Source: Bacteroidales bacterium
GTDB lineage: Bacteria; Bacteroidota; Bacteroidia; Bacteroidales; UBA932
Direction: 5' to 3'
Assembly (NCBI GenBank): GCA_024695285.1
Contig: JAILIM010000003.1
Coordinates: forward strand, 1-60,301
DNA length: 60,301 bases
The notes beneath the pieces were generated by a model. The model saw nothing but the letters and a program-made list of their open reading frames with translations, was not told the DNA's origin and made no database searches. This document shows positions 17,401 through 24,652 of this stretch, piece by piece; position 1 is the stretch's first letter; the number at the start of each line of letters is the position of its first letter. Both the position numbers and the translations under genes were made by a program.

Positions 17401-17658
17401 TTACATCTTACGGAAATACGGAAGCCTGTCAATAGGGACATCAATACTGTATGTCCCTCCCTCATAGACAGTGCCGTCATCTGCCATCCAGGAACCTTCA
17501 GGAAGGATAACAGTCCTGGAGAAACCTTTGGTAAGCATCGGTGCCACAAGTACACTCCCGCCAAGCATAAACTCATCTTTCACAGCGGACAGGCCCTGAT
17601 GAGGGAAATGATACTCCAACGGGGCGACTATAGGTTCGCCGCAGGCGGGCGGCATGGT
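17401..17658 (-). pseudogene. C-terminal fragment of a GH31 alpha-glucosidase-like protein
   Basis: Minus-strand reading ending at TAA 17401-17403 gives GEPIVAPLEYHFPHQG, then DEFMLGGSVLVAPMLTKGFS, then VILPEGSWMADDG. These are the late-barrel and post-barrel motifs of glycoside hydrolase family 31. Only about 80 recognisable residues remain of a protein normally 650 or more long, and there is no start or catalytic domain. It lies tail to tail with the TPR gene, 14 bases away. Probably a remnant cut off by the insertion or by deletion. Confidence 0.75.
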
Positions 17659-17671
17659 AGGTCCTTCTGGA

Positions 17672-17842
17672 ATGACGGAGTTTATTGCTTTGTTTGGTTT
17701 TCGTCTCTCCATTCGGACCTTCCGTCCTATACGTACTACTTCAACATCTCCTCAGGTCCTAGCATTAGCAATTACTACGACCGTTGTTATGGGCACTCAG
17801 TCCGTCCTGTCTCAGAATAATAAACACAGGCAACCAACATAA
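17672..17842 (+). other. attenuator leader-like ORF, orphaned
   Basis: A 56-codon frame ends ...LALAITTTVVMGTQSVLS... and stops at TAA 17840. The Leu-Ala-Leu-Ala-Ile-Thr-Thr-Thr-Val-Val run, followed six bases after the stop by a hairpin with a T-tract (17848-17877), is the layout of a Thr/branched-chain amino-acid attenuator. No biosynthetic gene follows; the next gene is convergent. The real start is unclear. Either a chance resemblance or a stranded regulatory leader. Confidence 0.35.
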
Positions 17843-17847
17843 TAATC

Positions 17848-17877
17848 GCAGCATCTCGTTAAAGGGTGCTGCTTTTT
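17848..17877 (+). terminator. intrinsic terminator
   Basis: A stem of GCAGCA with TGCTGC, extendable by G-T pairs, is followed by TTTTTGTT. It would end plus-strand transcripts from the leader-like ORF and perhaps from the TPR operon. It lies directly beside the stop of the minus-strand gene at 17879. Confidence 0.7.
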
Positions 17878-17878
17878 G

Positions 17879-18328
17879 TTATTTAATATCCAACTTAATG
17901 TCGTAAATCTTTTTGAGATAGCTGATTAGGCCCATATACGATTTCTTCTTGACATGTTCCCGCTCAACGATGTCGGCCAGTTGCTTTAGCGTGTACGTTA
18001 GCGTCTCCCCCTTATGCCCAGCCAACGGACCAATCTCTGCCTCCAGGTCCTCAATGTCGTCAATATACTTATTCTGTGGTCTGGGATACTTGACGGTTAC
18101 TTCTACGCTCTCGGGGCCTGCATTGAACCGTACCCTACTGAGCTTCTCGGATACTTTTATCTCGTTAATTTTTCTGAAGAGATTCCCAAAAGTAGCCTTC
18201 GGCGAGTACAGTTTATGCAGCCCATCCTCAGTTATACGTAGATAAACGGGGTATCCGGAGGTGGTCTTCTTCAACTCCAGATTAAATGATATCTGCTTTC
18301 TCCGCTCAAGTGTTGTGTCTTCTCCCAT
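17879..18328 (-). CDS. recombinase Arm-domain-like protein (truncated integrase?)
   Basis: 149 residues from ATG 18328 (MGEDTTLERRKQISFNLEL). A longer frame continues upstream through the tRNA and is rejected. The N-terminal SFNLELKKTTSGYPVYLRIT resembles the Arm DNA-binding domain that opens tyrosine recombinases of Bacteroidota elements. The rest (charged, helical, ending YLKKIYDIKLDIK) shows no catalytic R..H-R..Y core. Paired 11-bp repeats upstream and the position beside tRNA-Leu support a recombinase origin. It is either a truncated integrase or an excision-type accessory protein. The resemblance is modest. Confidence 0.5.
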   Translation of the reverse strand: MGEDTTLERRKQISFNLELKKTTSGYPVYLRITEDGLHKLYSPKATFGNLFRKINEIKVSEKLSRVRFNAGPESVEVTVKYPRPQNKYIDDIEDLEAEIGPLAGHKGETLTYTLKQLADIVEREHVKKKSYMGLISYLKKIYDIKLDIK

Positions 18329-18377
18329 GTGGCTCAGTATTACTAGGAGCAAAAGTAAGAAAAAATGCCGCAATTCT

Positions 18378-18399
18378 GGTGTAACATAGGTGTAAAATT
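18378..18399 (+). repeat. paired 11-bp repeats (putative arm sites, tRNA end, inner pair)
   Basis: GGTGTAACATA followed directly by GGTGTAAAATT, the same tandem arrangement as at 9873-9894. It lies 50 bases upstream of the recombinase-like ORF. Confidence 0.5.
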
Positions 18400-18409
18400 T
18401 TTCACCAAA

Positions 18410-18430
18410 GGGTAAAATTGGTGTAAAATT
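18410..18430 (+). repeat. paired 10/11-bp repeats (putative arm sites, tRNA end, outer pair)
   Basis: GGGTAAAATT followed directly by GGTGTAAAATT. With 18378-18399 this makes four related units between the recombinase-like ORF and the tRNA. Confidence 0.5.
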
Positions 18431-18506
18431 CGTGTCTTTTTGGCGCAATTGAAGGCGCTTTCTCAAAGTGCCAAATCTGGGCTGCAGCGCACTGGAAAGG
18501 ACATTT

Positions 18507-18541
18507 TTAAAAAAAAGAGGCGACTTAAAAAGTCGCCTCTT
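18507..18541 (-). terminator. tRNA-Leu intrinsic terminator
   Basis: On the minus strand a perfect 12-bp stem (AAGAGGCGACTT with AAGTCGCCTCTT) is followed by a run of T, right after the tRNA 3' end. Confidence 0.85.
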
Positions 18542-18561
18542 GTGCGGTAGGTGAGACTCGA
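18541..18561. repeat. tRNA-Leu 3' end acting as putative att site
   Basis: Direct repeat partner of 9796-9816 (20 of 21 bases identical). It covers the discriminator, acceptor and part of the T arm of the intact tRNA-Leu. Confidence 0.7.
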
Positions 18562-18625
18562 ACTCACACAGGCCAATGCCCACTACCCCCTCAAAGTAGC
18601 GTGTCTACCATTTCACCACTACCGC
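18543..18625 (-). tRNA. tRNA-Leu (anticodon GAG)
   Basis: 83 bases on the minus strand. The acceptor arms GCGGTAG and CTACCGC pair, with discriminator A. The anticodon stem CTACT/GGTAG encloses loop TTGAGGG, giving anticodon GAG. The T stem is GTGAG/CTCAC around TTCGAGT, and there is a long variable arm as expected for leucine tRNA. CCA is not encoded. Its 3' end is duplicated at 9796-9816. Confidence 0.93.
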
Positions 18626-18640
18626 GATTGATTGGGACTG

Positions 18641-18648
18641 CAAAATTA
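18641..18648 (-). promoter_or_regulatory. promoter -7 element of tRNA-Leu
   Basis: TAATTTTG on the minus strand, 16 bases before the tRNA 5' end. It is back to back with the queH promoter element at 18651-18658. Confidence 0.6.
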
Positions 18649-18650
18649 AC

Positions 18651-18658
18651 TATATTTG
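18651..18658 (+). promoter_or_regulatory. promoter -7 element of queH
   Basis: TATATTTG, 39 bases before ATG 18697. A second TAACTTTG at 18684-18691 is closer to the start and would give a near-leaderless transcript. Confidence 0.55.
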
Positions 18659-18696
18659 GGAAAATCGCAAAAAATATTTTCACTAACTTTGTGGAA

Positions 18697-19350
18697 ATGA
18701 CGAAAATGTTGCAGTTGGAGGTCCCCGGAGGGGGGAAGAGAGTGCTGCTGCACAGCTGCTGCGCGCCGTGCTCGGGAGCGGTGCTGGAGTGCCTCGTGGC
18801 CAACGGAATCAAGCCGGTGGTATTCTTCAGCAACTCCAACATCGTCCCGCGCGAGGAGTATGAACTACGGCTCCGGGAGTTGCGGCGCTACTGCGACTCG
18901 CTGGGGGTGCCGCTGGTGGAAGACGTCTGGGACCACGAGGCCTGGCTGGACTTCGTCCTGAAGCGGGGCGAAGGGGACGAGGCGCTGACGAAAGCCCTTG
19001 CCACAGCGCCGGAGCGCGGCCCGCGCTGTCTCAACTGCTTCAAGTTCCGCCTCCTTCGGGCCGCGCAATACGCCGCAACACAGGGCATCCCCGTGCTCAC
19101 CACCACCCTCGCCTCTTCCCGCTGGAAGAGCCTTGACCAGGTGGACGAGGCCGGCCTCTGGGCCTGCGGGGAGATGCCCGGTCAGGCCGGGCATGACGTG
19201 GTGTTCTGGCCGCAAAACTGGAGGAAAGGCGGGTTGCAGCCCCGCCGGGCAGAGATTATCTGTGAACAGAATTTTTACAACCAGAACTTCTGCGGCTGCG
19301 AATTCTCAAGAGATTCTTCGACTTCGCTCAGAATGACAAACGAACGTTAA
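18697..19350 (+). CDS. queH: epoxyqueuosine reductase QueH
   Basis: A 217-residue cytosolic Fe-S enzyme of the DUF208/QueH family, which reduces epoxyqueuosine to queuosine in tRNA. Seen motifs: LLHSCCAPCSGAV at residues 16-28, FFSNSNIVPREEYE, RCLNCFKFRL (second cysteine pair) and FYNQNFCGCEFS at the C-terminus. These supply the conserved cysteines for the metal centre. The start at 18697 (MTKMLQLEVPGGG) is chosen because upstream codons lie inside the tRNA and its promoter; 18706 is an alternative. The last 13 residues are encoded by a dispersed REP-like repeat (19311-19338), which also leads to the stop codon. The gene end overlaps the convergent DUF2723 gene by 4 bases. Confidence 0.92.
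   Translation: MTKMLQLEVPGGGKRVLLHSCCAPCSGAVLECLVANGIKPVVFFSNSNIVPREEYELRLRELRRYCDSLGVPLVEDVWDHEAWLDFVLKRGEGDEALTKALATAPERGPRCLNCFKFRLLRAAQYAATQGIPVLTTTLASSRWKSLDQVDEAGLWACGEMPGQAGHDVVFWPQNWRKGGLQPRRAEIICEQNFYNQNFCGCEFSRDSSTSLRMTNER
19311..19338 (+). repeat. REP-like dispersed repeat inside the queH 3' end
   Basis: AGATTCTTCG, then ACTTCGCTCAGAATGACA. Same family as the copies at 23657, 23707, 23762, 24626, 32582 and 32635. It encodes the C-terminal tail of QueH. Confidence 0.8.
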
Positions 19351-22300
19351 CTCATGGTGTCAGTTGCGGCCTTGGCACCGGCATCCCCGGCCTCTCCCGT
19401 CTCGGCGCCGGCCTCCTCTGGCTCATCATATTCGCCCGACGCCCAGTCGATCAACTTGCTGAACGCGCCGGTCAGCTTGTCCGCCAGGTCCTTGTCGCCG
19501 AAATCTTTGAACACGTCGGCGAGGAAGTATACATAACTGCCGCACAGGTCGAACTCGTTCTTCCCGAACTCGAAGAATTCCAGGTAGAAGCGCGTGCTCT
19601 CCAGCAGGTCGGCGGCCATCAGCGCACCAAGCTCGCGGGCCTTGCTGACCTCGCCCAGCTGGTAGTACGCCTCAACCATACCAATGACGATATAATCGTT
19701 CGTGGACATGCCCAGAGGTATGCTTTCTATCGGGAAACGGCGCATCACCTCGCGCCCTTTGTCGAGCATTTCGACGGCCCGGTCGTTCTGTCCCTGCTTC
19801 ATGAAAGCCTTCGCAGCGTTCAGGAAAATCACGCGCGGAGCCATCACTCCCAGGTTGGTGTAGATATTCTGGTAGTCGATGAACCAGCCGTCGGCTGCCA
19901 GGGCGTCCCAGGAATAAACCTCCGTCATCTTGCGGTAGAACTCCTCCGTGTCGATGAAGCCAACATCAGTGGTCGTGATCTTGTTGCGTATGGGGACGAA
20001 CTTGTAGGAGTAGCCCTCATAGACCAGGTAGTCCTTGATTCCGATGTTGAGGTCGCCACCCATGTTCAGCATGTGCAACGGCCTGTCCCACTTGTAGTTG
20101 CTCAGCAGGTCCAGCATGAATATCTCCGGCTTCGTCAGGTAATCCTTGCCCTTCGGGATCTCCAGCACTATCTTGTCCGGAATCATATCCGCAAAGCGCG
20201 CGTCCAGGATGCCGGAAGCAATCACGTTCTCCTTGATCACCGGAACCACTATTTTGCGCGAGGCGATATAGTCCATCTTGCGCCCGCTGCTCATCGGCAC
20301 CTTCACTTCCGGATGCCTGAACAGCGTCATCACGTCGGCGATGCTCATCTCCTGCCCGCGGCTGTCCACCACCGGCACGTACTCGTTGGTGCCGTAGAGG
20401 TACTGCTCCGGCACCACGCTCAGGGCAAGCGGCGCCGACTCGTTGCACGCCCATTTCATCTGGTCGATGTGCCAGTCGGTGCCGAGCAGCGACGTGTTGC
20501 ATATACGCACGTCCGTGCGCACGTTTTCGACCTCCTGTGCGTACCAGACCGGGAATGTGTCGTTGTCGCCGTGGGTAATAAGGATGCCGTTGGGGCCCAC
20601 CGACTCAAGGTAGTTACGGGCCATTTCTACGGCGGTGCGACGGCCGGAGCGGTCGTGGTCGTCCCAGTTCTGCGCGGCCATGAGCACGGGCACGCAGAGG
20701 CACGCGGCCGTCAGCCCGGCGGCAACCGCAAGCGAGCGGCGGCTCTTCGTGGCCTCGTCAATCCAGCTGTACAGCGCCGCCACGGCCATTCCTATCCACA
20801 CGCAGAAGAAGTAGAACGAGCCGGCGTAGGCATAATCACGCTCACGCACCTGGTACGGCGGCTGGTTGAGGTACAGCACGATGGCGATACCGGTCATGAA
20901 GAACATCAGGAACGTCAGCCAGCAGCCCCGCTTGTCGCGGTCGAACTGGAAGAAGAGCCCCAGCAGGCCCAGCAGCAGAGGCAGGAAGAAATAGTGGTTC
21001 TTGCCCTTGTTGCCGGCAAGCGTTTCGGGGGCGGAACTCTGGTCGCCGAGACGGATCTCGTCGATGAACCGGATGCCGCTCTCCCAGTTGCCATGGAAGA
21101 TGTCGCCCGGTGTGGGTGAATGTATCTCATTCTGCCGGCCGACAAAGTTCCACATGAAGTAGCGCCAGTACATCCATCCCAGCTGGTAGTCGAAGAAGTA
21201 ATAGAGGTTGGCGCCCATCGTGGGCTTGCGGTCGGTGGCGCCGCGCACGGCCCGGCCCTTGCCGCCCGTGTAGGCGCGGTAGAACTCTTCGTACTTGCCG
21301 TCGGGCGAGCTGCTCCACATGCGCGGGAACAGCATCTTGCCGGAGGCCTTGTATTCGGCGTCCACGGGTCCGTCGACGTGCTTGTACTTGCCGTCCAGCG
21401 GCGCCCAGTACTTGCTGGACTTCAGGTCATAGGGGGCGTCGTAGTACTGGCCGTAGAGCAGAGGCGTGGAGCCGTACTGCTCGCGGCTGAGGTAGCGCAC
21501 CAGCGTGAATGCATTGTCCGGCTGGTACTCGTTGGTCGGGGTTTTCGCGCAGGAGCGGATGATGTCGATGCTGAACACCGAGAAGCCGATGGTGATCGTG
21601 GTCACGCAGAGCAGCGCCGTGTTCAGGAACACCTTGCCGCGCTTCTCCGTGGCGAACAGCCCCCAGAAGCACAGGGCCAGCAGTGCTACCATGAAGAACG
21701 CCGCCCCGCTGTTGTACGGCAGCCCCAGCGTGTTCACGAAGAACAGGTCGCAGTACGCCGCCAGCTTCGGCAGGTACGGAATGTACAGGAACACCAGCAG
21801 GCCCAGGATCACCACGCCTACCAGCATTATCTTGCAGAGTTCCCAGAAGGTGAAGGTCCCCTCTTCACGGCGGCGGTAGTAGAACATGAACACCAGCGCC
21901 GGGATGGCCAGCAGGTTCAGCAGGTGCACGCCGATGCTGAGACCGTTCAGGAAGGCGATAAGCACCACCCACCTCAGCGCGTGCGGCTCGTCGGCGCGGT
22001 CGTACCACATGGTCATGGCCCAGAACACGACCGCCGTGAACAGCGACGACATGGCGTAAACCTCACCCTCGACGGCGGAGAACCAGAAGGTGTCGGAGAA
22101 GCAGTAAGCCAGCGCGCCCACCAGGCCGGAACCGATCACGGCCACGGCGCCCCCGACGGTGTTCGTCTTCACGAGGCGCTTCGTCAGCCACACTATGGTC
22201 AGGTACAGGAAGAATATGGTCAGCGCGGAGCACAGGGCGCTCATTGCATTCACCAGGATGGCGGCATGCATGTTGTCGCCGAACATCGTGAAGAAGCGTG

Positions 22301-22499
22301 CAAACAGCTGGAACACAGGGTTTCCCGGGGGATGGCCCACCTCCAGCTTGTAGGACGAGGCTATGAACTCGCCGCAGTCCCAGAACGAAGCGGAGGGCTC
22401 GATGGTCAGCAGGTAGGTGACGGCCGACACCAGGAAAGCCGCCAGCGCGGCGATCCGGTGCCAGAGCGTGAATTTTTTATCTGTCATTTCAGTCTTCAT
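19347..22499 (-). CDS. DUF2723 membrane protein (annotated elsewhere as glycosyltransferase family 117)
   Basis: Up to 1050 residues; MTDKKFTLW at 22487 is an equally likely start. The N-terminal half is polytopic with about a dozen hydrophobic segments. It opens with the DUF2723 signature: SAVTYLLTIEPSASFWDCGE, then GHPPGNPVFQL. The acidic Asp-Cys-Gly-Glu loop is placed like that of PMT-type GT-C glycosyltransferases, so sugar transfer to exported proteins is a reasonable but unproven role. The C-terminal half is soluble, with a GDNDTFPVWYAQEV block and helical TPR-like repeats (RAVEMLDKGREVMRRF). The tail is rich in Glu, Ala and Gly. It overlaps the end of the CBS-domain gene upstream and is probably co-transcribed with it. 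Confidence 0.88.
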   Translation of the reverse strand: MKTEMTDKKFTLWHRIAALAAFLVSAVTYLLTIEPSASFWDCGEFIASSYKLEVGHPPGNPVFQLFARFFTMFGDNMHAAILVNAMSALCSALTIFFLYLTIVWLTKRLVKTNTVGGAVAVIGSGLVGALAYCFSDTFWFSAVEGEVYAMSSLFTAVVFWAMTMWYDRADEPHALRWVVLIAFLNGLSIGVHLLNLLAIPALVFMFYYRRREEGTFTFWELCKIMLVGVVILGLLVFLYIPYLPKLAAYCDLFFVNTLGLPYNSGAAFFMVALLALCFWGLFATEKRGKVFLNTALLCVTTITIGFSVFSIDIIRSCAKTPTNEYQPDNAFTLVRYLSREQYGSTPLLYGQYYDAPYDLKSSKYWAPLDGKYKHVDGPVDAEYKASGKMLFPRMWSSSPDGKYEEFYRAYTGGKGRAVRGATDRKPTMGANLYYFFDYQLGWMYWRYFMWNFVGRQNEIHSPTPGDIFHGNWESGIRFIDEIRLGDQSSAPETLAGNKGKNHYFFLPLLLGLLGLFFQFDRDKRGCWLTFLMFFMTGIAIVLYLNQPPYQVRERDYAYAGSFYFFCVWIGMAVAALYSWIDEATKSRRSLAVAAGLTAACLCVPVLMAAQNWDDHDRSGRRTAVEMARNYLESVGPNGILITHGDNDTFPVWYAQEVENVRTDVRICNTSLLGTDWHIDQMKWACNESAPLALSVVPEQYLYGTNEYVPVVDSRGQEMSIADVMTLFRHPEVKVPMSSGRKMDYIASRKIVVPVIKENVIASGILDARFADMIPDKIVLEIPKGKDYLTKPEIFMLDLLSNYKWDRPLHMLNMGGDLNIGIKDYLVYEGYSYKFVPIRNKITTTDVGFIDTEEFYRKMTEVYSWDALAADGWFIDYQNIYTNLGVMAPRVIFLNAAKAFMKQGQNDRAVEMLDKGREVMRRFPIESIPLGMSTNDYIVIGMVEAYYQLGEVSKARELGALMAADLLESTRFYLEFFEFGKNEFDLCGSYVYFLADVFKDFGDKDLADKLTGAFSKLIDWASGEYDEPEEAGAETGEAGDAGAKAATDTMS

Positions 22500-23544
22500 C
22501 GGGCAGTACGATCTGTTTGTATTGGTTCTTGCGCTTCATCCAGCGCTCGCGGGCGAACTGCTGCATGTCGGTGACGGTGTCGGACTCGTCGATGATTTCC
22601 ATACCGAGTATGGTCTCGATGATGTCTTCGAGGGTGATGATGCCCTGGAAGCAGCCGTAGTCGTCGATTATCAGGGCGATCTGGTCCTTGGTCTTGAGCA
22701 GCGATTCCCATATGTCGGACACGCTGGTCTCCTCGTGGAAAGCGGCTATCTGGCGCTTGATGGAGCCCAGGCGGGTGTCGAATTTGTCTTCGGCGAGATT
22801 CTCGAGCACGTCGTAGCGCAGCACGTAGCCGGTGATGACCTCGGGGGAGTCGGCATACACGGGGATGCGGGAGTAGTGCGAGAGCTCCTCGCGGCGGTAG
22901 AAGGCCTTGAGCGTCATATTTTCGGGGGCGGTGGACGCCACCACACGGGGGGTCATCACGTCGTAGGCCTTGATGTCGTCCAGCTTCATTATGTTCTGGA
23001 TGACCTTGTTTTCGGAGTTGTCCAGGACGCCTTCCTCCTCGCCGATGTTGGCCATGGCGGACACCTCCTCGCGGGAGATTGTCGTGTCGGCTTCGTCGTC
23101 GGTGATAGTGCGGCGCAGCTTCTCGATGACCCAGACCACGGGGAACAGTATGATTGTCAGGAACTTCATAACCCTGGCGAGCCAGAGGAGTTCCTTGTAG
23201 TGGGATGTGCCGATGGTCTTGGGGACTATCTCCGAGAACACGAGGATGAGGAGGGTCATCAGGGCGCTGATGATACCGAACCAGTGGTCGCCGGAGAGTT
23301 GGGTGGCCTGGTGGCCGACCGCCGCCGCACCGAGGGTGTTGGCGATGGTGTTGAGCGACAGTATGGCCGAGAGCGGGCGGTCAGGCTCGGTCTTGAACTT
23401 CAGGAACAGCGGGGCGTTGCGGTCGCCTTCTTCCTCCTTCATCGTGATGAACGACAGGGGCGTGGACATCAGCACGGACTCCAGCAGGGAGCACAGGAAC
23501 GAGATGCCCATCGTCAGAAGAAGGTATATGATTAACAATGTCAT
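22489..23544 (-). CDS. DUF21/CBS-domain membrane protein (CNNM/CorC, 'hemolysin' family)
   Basis: 351 residues. An N-terminal DUF21 region (residues 1-180) has about four hydrophobic segments (LLIIYLLLTMGISFLCSLLE, LMTLLILVFSEIVPKTIG). A CBS pair follows (residues about 195-320), starting AYDVMTPRVV and including RIPVYADSPEVITGYVLRYD and GCFQGIITLEDIIETILGME. The usual C-terminal CorC_HlyC domain is missing; the protein ends after a short basic tail. Homologues are linked to Mg/Co efflux or ion homeostasis; the name hemolysin is historical. It is the first gene of a two-gene unit with the DUF2723 protein. Confidence 0.9.
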   Translation of the reverse strand: MTLLIIYLLLTMGISFLCSLLESVLMSTPLSFITMKEEEGDRNAPLFLKFKTEPDRPLSAILSLNTIANTLGAAAVGHQATQLSGDHWFGIISALMTLLILVFSEIVPKTIGTSHYKELLWLARVMKFLTIILFPVVWVIEKLRRTITDDEADTTISREEVSAMANIGEEEGVLDNSENKVIQNIMKLDDIKAYDVMTPRVVASTAPENMTLKAFYRREELSHYSRIPVYADSPEVITGYVLRYDVLENLAEDKFDTRLGSIKRQIAAFHEETSVSDIWESLLKTKDQIALIIDDYGCFQGIITLEDIIETILGMEIIDESDTVTDMQQFARERWMKRKNQYKQIVLPDED

Positions 23545-23563
23545 AAATCCTCAAATTAACTTA

Positions 23564-23571
23564 CAAAGTTA
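23564..23571 (-). promoter_or_regulatory. promoter -7 element of the CBS-domain gene
   Basis: TAACTTTG on the minus strand, 20 bases before ATG 23544. Confidence 0.6.
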
Positions 23572-23656
23572 AAGATTATTCCTGTTTAATAAAAAAAATA
23601 CTTTTCCGGTGCAAGATTTCGGGAAGTTAATCATTTACTTATTGGAGCCGGCTGTT

Positions 23657-23788
23657 AGATTCTTCGTCGGGCTGCGCCCTCCTCAGAATGACATTTGGCT
23701 GCAACCTGTCATTCTGAGCGAAGCGAAGAATCTAGCGAAGCGAAGAATCTGCTGCCAAGGTTGTCATTCTGAGCGAAGCGAAGAATCT
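23657..23788. repeat. cluster of three REP-like repeats
   Basis: Copies at 23657-23693 (plus orientation, with a GC-rich expansion in the middle), 23707-23733 and 23762-23788 (both inverted). A partial extra unit lies at 23734-23750. Inverted and direct neighbours could fold into long hairpins. No gene is present between 23572 and 24060. Confidence 0.75.
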
Positions 23789-23838
23789 AACAGCGGCTCC
23801 GGAAATATTGGTTTAGCTCCTTCGTCGTTCGACGGGAC

Positions 23839-23871
23839 AGGGTGGCCCGATCTCCGGACCACCCTGTTCGA
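23839..23871. other. strong hairpin in the repeat-rich gap
   Basis: A 9-bp stem, ACAGGGTGG with CCACCCTGT, loop of about 13 bases. Function unknown; no T-tract. Confidence 0.45.
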
Positions 23872-23929
23872 ATGTTATACCCGACCTTCCCCAGGCCCGA
23901 GCCGCGCAACCCACTTTGTGGCCGACAAA

Positions 23930-24034
23930 GTTATCTCCCTAATTATCAGCCGGAAGCACAATCGAGGGGGAGTCATTTCGGCACCCCCTCGATTATATAA
24001 TCGCCTAACTATGAAGTCGTTGACTTTGCGCCAC
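23930..24034. repeat. GATTATCA-hairpin repeat, copy 1
   Basis: About 105 bases: TAATTATCAGCC, a palindrome (AATCGAGGGGG / CCCCCTCGATT), then TATAATCGCC and GTTGACTTTGCGCCACG. Related to 32473-32579 and 33869-33973. It lies just downstream of the stop of the lipoprotein gene at 24061. Confidence 0.75.
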
Positions 24035-24060
24035 GCACGCAACTACTACTATGGCCGCGT

Positions 24061-24525
24061 CTAATGTTGCCAGACAAAGGATAATTGATGATCTCCAGGA
24101 CGGACACCAGAACTATTACCCACAACAGTGACATTCATAGAGACCTGCATCTTGTCTCCGGATATTGTCGCATCTATTAAGATGTACTCAATGATGGTCT
24201 GTGTCAATTCAGAAGTACGTATTTCATCGATTGCAAATGGTTGCGTGAATATCAATTTGTTTCCATCTTTAGAGTATTGTCCGCGTGCGGATTTACTCTT
24301 ACGGTTTTTATCACGCCAAGTAATCTGCACACCGGTATCACTCATAAAATACAATTCCCACGTCAGGCTCATAAAGTTACAGGACCACGTTGTGTCCGGA
24401 AGAGAATCCGGACCCTTTTCTTCTTGCTGGTCTTTGCTTTCTTCAGGCTTAATAGTGTTCCCATTACAGGACGGAATAGTTGCTAAAATGAGCAAGGATA
24501 ACAAGATGGTAAAGATTCTTTTCAT
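24061..24525 (-). CDS. small lipoprotein (intact copy of a duplicated pair)
   Basis: 154 residues with a lipoprotein signal peptide (MKRIFTILLSLLILATIPSC). A short acidic linker follows, then a beta-rich domain containing WSCNFMSLTWELYFMSDTGV and NKLIFTQPF. It resembles the small 'lipocalin-like' or DUF-type beta-barrel lipoproteins of Bacteroidales, but I cannot name the family. A truncated paralogue lies at 33927-34178 and matches its first 72 residues almost exactly. The upstream non-coding sequences of both are also similar, so a segmental duplication is likely. Confidence 0.75.
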   Translation of the reverse strand: MKRIFTILLSLLILATIPSCNGNTIKPEESKDQQEEKGPDSLPDTTWSCNFMSLTWELYFMSDTGVQITWRDKNRKSKSARGQYSKDGNKLIFTQPFAIDEIRTSELTQTIIEYILIDATISGDKMQVSMNVTVVGNSSGVRPGDHQLSFVWQH

Positions 24526-24625
24526 AACTCTTATTTACTTCTCTTTTTTTAAATACCCGCACCAGCATATTCTTGCATCCATCAAGAAACAACTGTCCTA
24601 AGAAACAGACATTCTAACTAAAGGC

Positions 24626-24652
24626 TGTCATTTTGAGCGAAGCGAAGAATCT
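24626..24652. repeat. REP-like repeat supplying a stop codon
   Basis: One difference from the family consensus. Its last two bases form part of the TAG stop (24651-24653) of the minus-strand lipoprotein gene. Confidence 0.75.

Larger units (their letters stand above)
9796..18561. mobile_element. putative 8.8-kb integrated island at tRNA-Leu(GAG)
   Basis: The segment is bounded by direct repeats of the tRNA-Leu 3' end (9796-9816 and 18541-18561). Paired 11-bp repeats lie about 60 and 150 bases inside the two ends (9873-9894, 18378-18399, 18410-18430). A recombinase-like ORF (17879-18328) lies next to the tRNA. Gene relics lie near both ends (9910-10007, 17401-17658). The cargo is an AT-rich ORF and the five-gene TIR/RyR/MscS/TPR operon. 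No complete integrase remains, so the element is probably fixed. The tRNA stays intact because the island would have supplied a new 3' end. Confidence 0.5.

Noticed and set aside
18329..18583. N-terminal extension of the recombinase-like ORF upstream of 18328
   Set aside because: The open frame runs through the terminator and the 3' part of tRNA-Leu, so it cannot be translated as such. ATG 18328 is preferred.
18601..18696. Upstream start for queH
   Set aside because: Those codons lie inside the tRNA 5' end and both promoters. The conserved LLHSCCAPCS region needs only the start at 18697.
21120..22574. Long open frame antisense to the DUF2723 gene (484 codons)
   Set aside because: Product is rich in Arg, Gln, His and Val without domain pattern, the usual shadow of a GC-rich gene on the opposite strand.
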